A stretch of 47,275 nt of DNA from Pseudomonadota bacterium (GTDB lineage: Bacteria; Pseudomonadota; Gammaproteobacteria; Steroidobacterales; Steroidobacteraceae), in contig JAJZVF010000002.1 in the NCBI GenBank assembly GCA_021845825.1, positions 1-47,275 of the forward strand, read 5' to 3'. A program made the position numbers and the translations under genes. Shown piece after piece: positions 1 to 8,007 of the stretch. Each line of letters opens with the position of its first letter. Position 1 is the stretch's first letter. The notes under the pieces were generated by a model. It ran no database searches and was not told where the DNA came from. It worked only from the letters and a program-made list of their open reading frames with translations.

Positions 1-84
1 GCGCCGCCGGCAGGCAAACCACGGCGCGGGTGAGCGCCTGAGGAAGGCCGGGGGGAGACGGCCCCCGCGTTCGGACCGGACGAT

Positions 85-483
85 CTACGCCGACGCCCGC
101 TGTGCGGTCGAAGGCATCGCGACCGCTCCGCCGAGTTTCGCCCCGCAGGCGATCAGACGCTCCCTGACATCGGCTTCGGCGGCCGCGAAGTCCAGGCCGA
201 TTCCGCCGCCGCCGTGGTGCGTCAGCGTACAATCGCTGAAATCCACCGCGATGCCCGTGCGGCCGCGAATGCTGGCGCGAGCATCGTCGCGGTTTTGCGC
301 CGAGCCTCCAAGCCGCTCCATGTCGAGCACGAGATCCGCCGCCGGCACGGCCGCCGCATACGACAGCAGATAGACGCCAATGAAGGCGCGATACGACAGC
401 TCATCGTCGCAGGGTTGCACCACGGCGTTGAGCGACTCCATCTGCCGTTGCACGCTCCTCGCCCAGGGCGAGAGCCGCGGCAA
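85..483 (-). CDS. hypothetical protein
   Basis: 132 aa ORF with reasonable amino acid composition; no family recognised. Confidence 0.4.
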   Translation of the reverse strand: MPRLSPWARSVQRQMESLNAVVQPCDDELSYRAFIGVYLLSYAAAVPAADLVLDMERLGGSAQNRDDARASIRGRTGIAVDFSDCTLTHHGGGGIGLDFAAAEADVRERLIACGAKLGGAVAMPSTAQRASA

Positions 484-597
484 CCTGGGGCCGCGCGCCA
501 GGGCGGCGGCACTGTCGGGCAGTGGGTATAAGGACGCGCCGCTCGGCGCCTCAAGCCTTGCAGGTGTCGCTCCGCATCCACACGCTGCGCGCCGTTC

Positions 598-618
598 AAA
601 ATCGCTCCCGGCGATTTT
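598..618 (-). terminator. hairpin downstream of tRNA-Arg, possible weak terminator
   Basis: Perfect 8 bp stem AAAATCGC-TCCCG-GCGATTTT about 50 nt past the tRNA 3' end; the T-run is only 4 nt. Confidence 0.4.
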
Positions 619-666
619 GTCGAACCAGCGACCCCCGCCTGACTCGCTCAGGCCGTCGTGATGATT

Positions 667-743
667 TGGCGCGCCCGACTGGATTCGAACCAGCGACCTG
701 CAGCTTCGGAGGCTGCCACTCTATCCAACTGAGCTACGGGCGC
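667..743 (-). tRNA. tRNA-Arg (anticodon CCG), CCA encoded
   Basis: Reverse complement GCGCCCGTAGCTCAGTTGGATAGAGTGGCAGCCTCCGAAGCTGCAGGTCGCTGGTTCGAATCCAGTCGGGCGCGCCA folds as a cloverleaf; anticodon loop CTCCGAA. Confidence 0.95.
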
Positions 744-947
744 GCCGCGCGGCGACCGGGTGATCCCGGCCGGGGTCGGTGATCATACGCGGCTCGCCGC
801 TCGCGCGTCCATTTTCAGGATTCAGCGGCGAGCACACCCGGAAAGCCGTCCTGCCCTGCGGCAAAGGCTTCGCATATGCCTCAGCCGGATCGCGCATAAA
901 CGGCTATACTCTCGGCTCCGTGTTCACCGATTCCCCAGAGAGGTATC

Positions 948-1508
948 GTGAGCAATCAGGATAGTCATTTCGTCAAAGTGTTCAGTCTGGTGATCGGCAT
1001 GCTTGCCACGATCGCCATCCTGCTCTTCTTTCTGGCCCGCTACGTCGGCAGCCACACGCAGGGGAGGGAGATCCTGGCGGAGACCGAACACATCAAAAGC
1101 GTCTCCAAGCAGCTTGCCCCTTCTGCCGGCGAGTCCTCTGCCGGGCATAAAAATGCTGCGCCTGCGACCATGCCTGCGGTAGGCGCTGCGAATTCCGCCA
1201 CCGCCGGCAACGGCCCTCCGGGTATTCCGACCACCGGCAAGCAGCTGTTCGAGCAGACCTGCAGCGTCTGTCACGGGCCGGGTATCGCGGGCGCGCCTAA
1301 GGCGGGCGACAAGGCGGCATGGGCGCCGCACATCGCCAAGGGGTTGCCGACGCTCTATGAACATGCGTTGCATGGTTTCACCGGGCGTACCGGCACCATG
1401 CCGGCCAAGGGCGGACGGCCGACCTTGCCGGATGCGCTCGTGAAGCGGGCGGTCAACTATATGGTGTCCCTGGTCGACCCCGCCCTGGTCAAGGGCAAAG
1501 CGAAATAG
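948..1508 (+). CDS. membrane-anchored cytochrome c5-like protein
   Basis: N-terminal TM segment, heme motif CSVCH, C-terminal mono-heme domain (GTMPAKGG...AVNYMVSL); GTG start. Confidence 0.88.
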   Translation: MSNQDSHFVKVFSLVIGMLATIAILLFFLARYVGSHTQGREILAETEHIKSVSKQLAPSAGESSAGHKNAAPATMPAVGAANSATAGNGPPGIPTTGKQLFEQTCSVCHGPGIAGAPKAGDKAAWAPHIAKGLPTLYEHALHGFTGRTGTMPAKGGRPTLPDALVKRAVNYMVSLVDPALVKGKAK

Positions 1509-3021
1509 TGCGCTCCCGGTCCATGCATCGCAGCATCACCGCCTCGCTCACATGCGCGGCAGTGATGTCCGGCCGGCCATCGAGGTCGGCAATGGTACGG
1601 GCCAGTTTCAGGATACGCTGGCGGGCGCGGGCCGAGAGGCGCAGGCGCTGCATGGCCTGATCGAGCAGAGCGCGGGCGCGGGCATCCGGTGCGCACCACT
1701 GGTCCACCTGCGCGTCCGTCAGGCGCGCGTTGCACCGTCCCTGGCGCTGCAGCTGCAAGGCTCTGACTCGCGCCACGCGCTCGGCCAAGACGGCGCTGGC
1801 CTCACCGCGCGGCCCCTCGCTGAAGTCCCCAGCCACAAGACGCGGCACTTCGATATGCATGTCCAGCCGGTCGAGGAGCGGTCCGGAGAGGCGGGAGCGA
1901 TAGTTGCGCACCTGGGCCGGCGTACAGCGGCAATTCGCGCCCGGATCGCCTTGGTGGCCGCAGGGACAGGGATTCATGGCGGCGATGAGCTGGAATGCCG
2001 CCGGGTACTCGGCATGCACCGCCGCCCGCGATACCGTCACCGTCCCGGCCTCAAGGGGCTCGCGCAGCGCCTCGAGCACACGCCGATCGAATTCCGGAAG
2101 CTCATCGAGAAACAACACCCCATGATGGGCCAGGCTGATTTCGCCGGGGCGTGCCTGGGCGCCACCACCGACCAGCGCAATCGCCGAAGCCGTGTGATGC
2201 GGGCAGCGGAAGGGCCGCTCGCCGAACGCCCCGGCATTGAAGCCGGCCGTGCTGACCGAGGCGATGCCCGCGCAGTCGAGTGCCTCTGCGTGTGTCAGGG
2301 GCGGAAGCAGACCCGGCAGGCGCTGTGCCAGCATGCTCTTGCCGCTGCCGGGCGGACCGATCATGAGCAGGCTGTGGGATCCGGCCGCCGCAATGAGCAA
2401 GGCGCGTTTGGCTTGCAATTGCCCGCGCACATCCGTCAAGTCGGGAGTTGATCCTCGCGAGGGTGTCGGGGGCCGGAACGAGGCGCGCCCCGGCGGCAGC
2501 AGGGCACGACCCGCCCAGTGATCGCAGACTTGTTGCAGGTGCTCGGCCGCCCGGACATGGCCGGACGCGACGATGAGGGCTTCCCTCAGATTGGCGCTCG
2601 GGACGATCAGCTCGTGTCCGTCGCCCCGGGCATGGGCGGCCGCCAGGAGGATGCCGCGGACCGGCTTGACCTCACCATCCAGACTGAGTTCGCCGTATAG
2701 CTCGCACAGCGGCAGCGCAGCCCGCGGCGCAAGCTGCCCGGAGGCCACCAGGATGCCGAGGGCCATCGGCAGCTCAAAACGCCCGCCTTCCTTGGGAATC
2801 TCCGCCGGTGCGAGATTGACGATGATCCGCCCGGCCGGATACTCGAAGCCGCAGGAAAGCAGCGCGGCTCTCACACGCTCGCGGCTTTCCTTTACGACCG
2901 TGGCCGGCAAGCCCACGATGTAAAACACGGGCAGGCCGCTCGCGAGCGTCACTTCCACCTGCACCAGCGGTGCCGACAGGCCCACCTGGGCGCGACAGGC
3001 AAGGCGCGCGACGGTGGCCAC
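1489..3021 (-). CDS. comM: YifB/ComM family Mg chelatase-like AAA ATPase
   Basis: 510 aa; GPPGSGKSMLAQRLPGLLPPL, FRCPHHTASAIALVGGG, AMNPCPCG motifs. Confidence 0.95.
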   Translation of the reverse strand: MATVARLACRAQVGLSAPLVQVEVTLASGLPVFYIVGLPATVVKESRERVRAALLSCGFEYPAGRIIVNLAPAEIPKEGGRFELPMALGILVASGQLAPRAALPLCELYGELSLDGEVKPVRGILLAAAHARGDGHELIVPSANLREALIVASGHVRAAEHLQQVCDHWAGRALLPPGRASFRPPTPSRGSTPDLTDVRGQLQAKRALLIAAAGSHSLLMIGPPGSGKSMLAQRLPGLLPPLTHAEALDCAGIASVSTAGFNAGAFGERPFRCPHHTASAIALVGGGAQARPGEISLAHHGVLFLDELPEFDRRVLEALREPLEAGTVTVSRAAVHAEYPAAFQLIAAMNPCPCGHQGDPGANCRCTPAQVRNYRSRLSGPLLDRLDMHIEVPRLVAGDFSEGPRGEASAVLAERVARVRALQLQRQGRCNARLTDAQVDQWCAPDARARALLDQAMQRLRLSARARQRILKLARTIADLDGRPDITAAHVSEAVMLRCMDRERTISLCP

Positions 3022-3051
3022 GGAGCCGGGCCTGCCGAATCGTGGAGCCCG

Positions 3052-3312
3052 CTAGTGACCCGTCGGTGGCGGGCCGCCTTCCAGCGCCTGAAGCCGTGCC
3101 TCGAGCTCGGCCAGACGCTCGCGTGTGCGCTGCAGCACCCGTGCCTGGGTGGTGAATTCATCGCGGGTCACCACATCGAGCTTGCTCAGGCTGGCGCGCA
3201 ACACGGCCCGGAAATTGTCCTCCAGGTCCTTCTGCATGGTGCGCAGAGCCGGTGGAACATTCTCGGCGAGCCGGCGGGCAATCGCATCGATACCAAAAAT
3301 ATCCATCATCAC
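3052..3312 (-). CDS. ubiK: ubiquinone biosynthesis accessory factor UbiK (YqiC/BMFP family)
   Basis: 86 aa; LE.NFRAVLRASLSKLDVVTRDEF...VLQRTRERLAELEARL pattern; adjacent to comM. Confidence 0.85.
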   Translation of the reverse strand: MMMDIFGIDAIARRLAENVPPALRTMQKDLEDNFRAVLRASLSKLDVVTRDEFTTQARVLQRTRERLAELEARLQALEGGPPPTGH

Positions 3313-3361
3313 TTACCTCAAAGATACCTGCCCCACTTTAGGGCGAATGAACATTCGAGCG

Positions 3362-3376
3362 GCACCATCTCGGTGC
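3362..3376. promoter_or_regulatory. candidate NtrC binding site
   Basis: GCACC-ATCTC-GGTGC, a perfect inverted repeat matching GCAC-N7-GTGC, about 54 bp upstream of the candidate sigma54 promoter. Confidence 0.6.
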
Positions 3377-3429
3377 GCAAATCCGTGCAAACCCGATACA
3401 ACCTACGGAAACCGCAGTGATATTCCCGG

Positions 3430-3445
3430 TGGCATGGATTCTGCA
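3430..3445 (+). promoter_or_regulatory. candidate sigma54 (-24/-12) promoter of amtB
   Basis: TGGCATGGATTCTGCA keeps GG-N10-GC spacing and matches TGGCAYR-N4-TTGCW with one mismatch; 110 bp upstream of the amtB ATG. Confidence 0.65.
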
Positions 3446-3555
3446 CTACCGGCCACGTCATCAGCTTACGCGCGTCGTGGCCGACCGGGCAGCCCACATT
3501 TGTACTCCGATCGTCTCGAAACGCGCTCGGCACGAGAACCGCCCTGGGAGAAGAC

Positions 3556-4935
3556 ATGCGCATTGCTCCAAAGTACATCAAATTCCTCTTCGTGATGGGA
3601 GGCGCCGTCCTCGCGGCGCTAGGTCCCACGATGGCCTGCGCGGCCACGCCCGTGCCGAACAAGGGCGACATGGCCTGGATGATGACCTCCACCGCTCTGG
3701 TGCTGCTGATGTCGGTGCCGGCGCTGGGTCTGTTCTACGGCGGCTTGGTGCGCACCAAGAACATGCTCTCGGTGCTGATGCAGGTATTCGTCGGCTTCTC
3801 GCTGATTACGGTCCTGTGGTGCATCTACGGCTACTCCCTCGCCTTCACCGCGGGCACCCCCTTCATCGGAGGCCTGAGCCGTCTCTTCCTCGCCGGCACG
3901 TTCAACGCAGCAACGGGCGCGTTCTCCACGATCGGCACCTTCGACAAGGGTGTCGTGCTCAATGAGCTGGTGTACGTGAGCTTCCAGGCGACCTTCGCTG
4001 CCATCACCTGCTGCTTGATTCTTGGCGCCCTGGTCGAGCGGGTGAAGTTCTCGGGCATTCTTTTGTTCCTGGCGTTCTGGTTCACCTTTTGCTACTGCCC
4101 GGTGGCGCACATGGTGTGGTACTGGCCGGGCCTCGATACCGCGCCGGGCGCGCATCCGGTGGGCGGGTTCCTGTGGAAATTGGGCGCGCTCGACTTCGCG
4201 GGCGGCACAGTGGTGCACATCAACGCCGGCGTTGCCGGTCTGGTCGGTGCCATCGTTCTCGGTAAGCGCATTGGTCTCGGCAAGGAGCCGATGCCCCCGC
4301 ACAGCCTCACGATGACCATGATCGGCGCCTCGCTCCTGTGGTTCGGCTGGTTCGGCTTCAACGCGGGCTCCGCCCTCGAGGCCAACGGCTCGGCGGCGCT
4401 CGCTTTCCTGAATACCTACCTCGCCACCGCCTGCGCGGTGCTCTCCTGGATGGGCACGGAGTGGATCATCAAGGGCAAGCCATCGATGCTGGGTGCCGCC
4501 TCCGGTTCGGTGGCCGGCCTGGTGGCCATCACGCCGGCTGCGGGCAACGTCGGCATACCTGGCGCATTCCTGATCGGGCTCGGTGTCGGTCCGCTTTGCT
4601 TCTGGGGCGTCACCGGCCTGAAGAAGATGATCCGCACCGATGACGCGCTCGACGTATTTGGGGTACATGCCCTGGGCGGCATCTTCGGCGCCCTGACCAC
4701 CGGCATCTTCAACGATCCGACGCTCGGCGGGCCGGGCGGGAGTGCCTACCCCGGCATCTGGCACCAACTACTCGTCCAAGCTGAAGCCGTCGCTGTGGTG
4801 GTCGTGTGGACCGCCGTGGTTTCGGCCATCGGTTTCTACCTCGTCAAGTCGACCATCGGCCTGCGCGTCAGCGAGGACGAGGAGCGGGAGGGGCTAGACA
4901 TCACCGTGCACGGCGAGCGCGCTTACGATATGTAA
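3556..4935 (+). CDS. amtB: ammonium transporter (Amt family)
   Basis: 459 aa polytopic protein; signal peptide, GLFYGGLVRTKNMLS, DFAGGTVVHINAG, FGWFGFNAGSAL, DDALDVFGVHALGGIFG. Confidence 0.97.
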   Translation: MRIAPKYIKFLFVMGGAVLAALGPTMACAATPVPNKGDMAWMMTSTALVLLMSVPALGLFYGGLVRTKNMLSVLMQVFVGFSLITVLWCIYGYSLAFTAGTPFIGGLSRLFLAGTFNAATGAFSTIGTFDKGVVLNELVYVSFQATFAAITCCLILGALVERVKFSGILLFLAFWFTFCYCPVAHMVWYWPGLDTAPGAHPVGGFLWKLGALDFAGGTVVHINAGVAGLVGAIVLGKRIGLGKEPMPPHSLTMTMIGASLLWFGWFGFNAGSALEANGSAALAFLNTYLATACAVLSWMGTEWIIKGKPSMLGAASGSVAGLVAITPAAGNVGIPGAFLIGLGVGPLCFWGVTGLKKMIRTDDALDVFGVHALGGIFGALTTGIFNDPTLGGPGGSAYPGIWHQLLVQAEAVAVVVVWTAVVSAIGFYLVKSTIGLRVSEDEEREGLDITVHGERAYDM

Positions 4936-5074
4936 AGCTCTACCGCGCCGCGGGAACTACCGGGTACACCGCCTGCGGCCCGGGAGGTTTCGTTTTTGGG
5001 ACCCCGGTCCATCTGCCGTCCTCGGCACGCGGCTTTACAATGGCGCGACTAGGCGGGTACCGCCATGGCGGGAG

Positions 5075-5542
5075 ATGCACATGTCACGCACCGCACTCTT
5101 GATCCTGCTGTCGGGATGCATGCTTGCCGGCATGCTGGGGCTGGCCCGCGCCGATGTCTATCGCTGGGTCGGTAAAAACGGCGTGGTGCACTACAGCGAC
5201 CAGTGGGTGCCGGGGGCCCGGCTGGTCATGAGGACCTCAGAGTCGCTCCAGGCGGGCAGCTCAGCCGCTGCGCTGCGGGGGATTGCGTCCGAAAGCAAGG
5301 TGGCCGACCGGCAGATCCGGCAGGCAGCGGACGAGCGCACCGTGCAAGCCACCGAGGCCAAACTGCAGGCGGAACGCTGCAAGAAAGCGAAGGCGGCCTA
5401 CCAACGGCTGATCTATGCCCGCCGCCTCTTCACCACCGGCAAGCACGGCCGGCGACACTATCTCTCTGGCACGCAGGCGGACGCCGCCCGGGCCAAAGCG
5501 CTCGCGACCATGAACCGGCTCTGCGCGACCCACCCACGCTAG
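5075..5542 (+). CDS. DUF4124 domain-containing protein
   Basis: Signal peptide followed by ADVYRWVGKNGVVHYSD, the DUF4124 signature. Confidence 0.75.
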   Translation: MHMSRTALLILLSGCMLAGMLGLARADVYRWVGKNGVVHYSDQWVPGARLVMRTSESLQAGSSAAALRGIASESKVADRQIRQAADERTVQATEAKLQAERCKKAKAAYQRLIYARRLFTTGKHGRRHYLSGTQADAARAKALATMNRLCATHPR

Positions 5543-5680
5543 CTCGAGCGGTGCCGATTGCGGGCGGGAAATCTGCGCGACATTCTCGGCCTCCGGCCTG
5601 AATCGATTCCCGATCGCCCGCTGAGCCACTATAGTGAAGGCGCGGCCGGCCGGCCGCTTCCCTCGAGGGGCGGGCGAACC

Positions 5681-6565
5681 ATGCGGGTAGGCTTCGTCGG
5701 ACTGGGCGCGATGGGTCTGCCCATGGCCCGCAACCTGCACCGTGCGGGGCTTCTGACTGCCGTCTGGAACCGCACGAGCGAGAAAGCGTGGACACTGGCC
5801 ACCGAAATCGGCATCGAGGCGCCGGTCACCCTGGCGGAACTCGCCGCCGGCGTCGATGCGGTGGTGAGCTGCGTGTCCGCCGATGCCGATGTGCTCGAGG
5901 TCGCCGGCGTGCTCGCGCCGGCGCTGGCTCCGGGCACGATGATGATCGACTGCTCGACCGTCGCCGCCGATACGGCGCGCCGTACCGCCGAGCTGTTGCA
6001 GCGCCGGGGAGCCGAGTTCCTCGACTGTCCGGTGAGCGGCGGCGTGGAAGGGGCACGCGAGGGTACGCTCGCCATCATGGCGGGTGGTGCGCCCGAGACG
6101 TTCGAGCGCGCCCGGCCCGTGCTTGCGGCCATGGGACGCACCATCACCCTGTTCGGTCCGGTGGGCGCCGGCCAGGCGGCCAAGGCCACCAACCAGATCA
6201 TGTGCGCCGGCATCATCGAGGCGGTCTCGGAAGCGATGGCGTTCGCGCGCGCGCAGGGTCTGCCGCTCGAGAAGCTGATCGACACCCTCGGCAAGGGCGC
6301 CGGCTCGAGCTGGTATCTCGTGCATCGCGCGCCCAACATGGTACGCGGCAGCTATCCGGCCGGCTTTCGTGTGCGCCTGCACGCCAAAGACCTGGCGATC
6401 TGCCGCGACATGGCAGCGCGCTTCGGTGTCGCGTTGCCGGTGGTCGAGCGCATGCTGGGCGAGTACGCCGAGCTCATTGCCCGCGGTCACGGTGATGAGG
6501 ATATCTCGGCGACTTTCCGTCTCAAGTCAGAGCTGTTCGCGCCCGCCCGCGACAACCCGGTCTGA
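5681..6565 (+). CDS. NAD(P)-dependent beta-hydroxyacid dehydrogenase (3-hydroxyisobutyrate dehydrogenase / tartronate semialdehyde reductase family)
   Basis: MRVGFVGLGAMGLPMARNL Rossmann start, DCPVSGGVEGAREGTL, GAGQAAKATNQIM. Internal ATG at 5681 preferred over the longer ORF. Confidence 0.92.
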   Translation: MRVGFVGLGAMGLPMARNLHRAGLLTAVWNRTSEKAWTLATEIGIEAPVTLAELAAGVDAVVSCVSADADVLEVAGVLAPALAPGTMMIDCSTVAADTARRTAELLQRRGAEFLDCPVSGGVEGAREGTLAIMAGGAPETFERARPVLAAMGRTITLFGPVGAGQAAKATNQIMCAGIIEAVSEAMAFARAQGLPLEKLIDTLGKGAGSSWYLVHRAPNMVRGSYPAGFRVRLHAKDLAICRDMAARFGVALPVVERMLGEYAELIARGHGDEDISATFRLKSELFAPARDNPV

Positions 6566-6566
6566 C

Positions 6567-7202
6567 TCAGATTGCGTCCGGTTGCGCGGCGGGCGCCGCC
6601 CGCGCGAACTCGGGCAGCGCCTCCAGGTGCCCGCTGATGGCCCGCAGAGTCGGATAGGGCTCGAGGTCGCAGTCGAAACGGCGGGCGTTGAACATCTGCG
6701 GCACCAGACAGACGTCCGCCAGGGTAACCTCATCGCCGAACAGATGCCGGGTACTGCCATGGCGCTGCGCCTCCTCCTCCAGGGCCGCGAAGCCCTGCGC
6801 GATCCAATGGCGGTACCAGCTGTTGACGGCGTGCTCATCCTGTCCCAGGACCGAACGCAGATAATTCAGCACCCGCAGGTTGTTGAGCGGGTGCAGATCG
6901 CACGCGATGGACAGAGCGAGCGAGCGGACATGGGCACGCTCTGCCGGTGAGTACGGCAGGAGCGGCGGCTGCGGATGGGTTTCATCCAGATACTCCAGGA
7001 TGGCGAGCGACTGGCCGAAGACCGTTCCGCGGTCCTCGAGCGCCGGCACCAGCCCCTGGGGATTCATCGCCAGATACGGCCGCCCGTGCTGCGTCCCGGC
7101 GCGCAGGTCGACGGCGACAGGCTCGTAGGCGATGCCTTTGAGGTTGAGCGCGATACGGACGCGGTACGCCGCGGAGCTGCGAAAGTAGGTATAGAGCTTC
7201 AT
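6567..7202 (-). CDS. maiA: maleylacetoacetate isomerase / zeta-class glutathione S-transferase
   Basis: MKLYTYFRSSAAYRVRIALNLKGI...YLAMNPQGLVPALEDRG...VTLADVCLVPQMFNARRF. Confidence 0.9.
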   Translation of the reverse strand: MKLYTYFRSSAAYRVRIALNLKGIAYEPVAVDLRAGTQHGRPYLAMNPQGLVPALEDRGTVFGQSLAILEYLDETHPQPPLLPYSPAERAHVRSLALSIACDLHPLNNLRVLNYLRSVLGQDEHAVNSWYRHWIAQGFAALEEEAQRHGSTRHLFGDEVTLADVCLVPQMFNARRFDCDLEPYPTLRAISGHLEALPEFARAAPAAQPDAI

Positions 7203-7308
7203 GATGATTCCCGCGCCACCGGAGCCCGGCAGGCGCCAAGGGTGCCATGGCGGCCGCGCTCCGGAAAGGGCCGAGACGGGACGGCTGCGCGGCGGCTAGA
7301 ATTCCGCC

Positions 7309-7746
7309 ATGCGCATCTGGCACCGTGAAGTCACACCGCAATCCCTGGAGCGGGCCGCAGACGGCGGTTTCGCGCAGCGCATCGGTATCCGGATCGCCGA
7401 GATCGGCGCGGATTACCTGTGCGCCACTCTGCGGGTCACGCCCGATCTGCACCAGCCTTATGGCATCCTACACGGAGGAGTTTCTGCTGCGCTGGCGGAA
7501 ACCGCCGGCAGTCTCGCGGCGAGTCTGTGCGTGGACCCTGAGCGCTTCATGTGCCTCGGGCAGGAGCTCAACGCCAATCACCTGCGCCCGGTGAGCGAGG
7601 GCGTCATCACGGCCACGGCTCGTCCCTTCCACATCGGCCATCGCAGCCAAGTCTGGGGCATTGAGATCCGCGACCAGGAAAGCAGGCTGACTTGCGTATC
7701 CAGACTGACGATGGCCGTCGTGCCGCACCGCGCCTCGGCGCCCTGA
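7309..7746 (+). CDS. hotdog-fold thioesterase (PaaI/YdiI-like)
   Basis: HQPYGILHGGVSAALAETAGSLAA motif; 145 aa. Confidence 0.88.
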   Translation: MRIWHREVTPQSLERAADGGFAQRIGIRIAEIGADYLCATLRVTPDLHQPYGILHGGVSAALAETAGSLAASLCVDPERFMCLGQELNANHLRPVSEGVITATARPFHIGHRSQVWGIEIRDQESRLTCVSRLTMAVVPHRASAP

Positions 7747-7753
7747 GGCTCCG

Positions 7754-7972
7754 ATGAGAGCTCGCATGCTCATCGCCGGACTGAGCGCTGCGCTCGGCTG
7801 CGCGGCCTGCGGCTTCAAGGGACCTCTCTATCTACCCGGCCGCAGCGCTGCGGTGGTCACGCATCCGGCGCCGGCCGCCGAAGCCGCGCCCAATCAGCCG
7901 CAAAGTCCCGCCCAGCCCAAGCGCCGCGCCGGCGAGGCGCAGACCGCACAGGGCAGTCCCGGGTCGAACTGA
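7754..7972 (+). CDS. lptM: LptM-like (YifL) small lipoprotein
   Basis: Lipobox followed by CGFKGPLYLP, the LptM signature; 72 aa. Confidence 0.85.
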   Translation: MRARMLIAGLSAALGCAACGFKGPLYLPGRSAAVVTHPAPAAEAAPNQPQSPAQPKRRAGEAQTAQGSPGSN

Positions 7973-8007
7973 GCGGTCCGCGCGGGCACGGTCCGTATAC
8001 TGCGCGC

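Noticed and set aside
522-782. ORF translating as ...PTGFEPATCSFGGCHSIQLSYGRA...
   Set aside because: This is the familiar antisense translation of a tRNA gene, here the tRNA-Arg at 667-743; not a protein.
3619-4767. 382 aa antisense ORF over amtB
   Set aside because: Arg/His/Glu-rich shadow frame of a clear AmtB gene, typical of high-GC DNA.
5261-6490. 409 aa antisense ORF over the DUF4124/dehydrogenase region
   Set aside because: Shadow ORF; the + strand frames carry recognisable family motifs.
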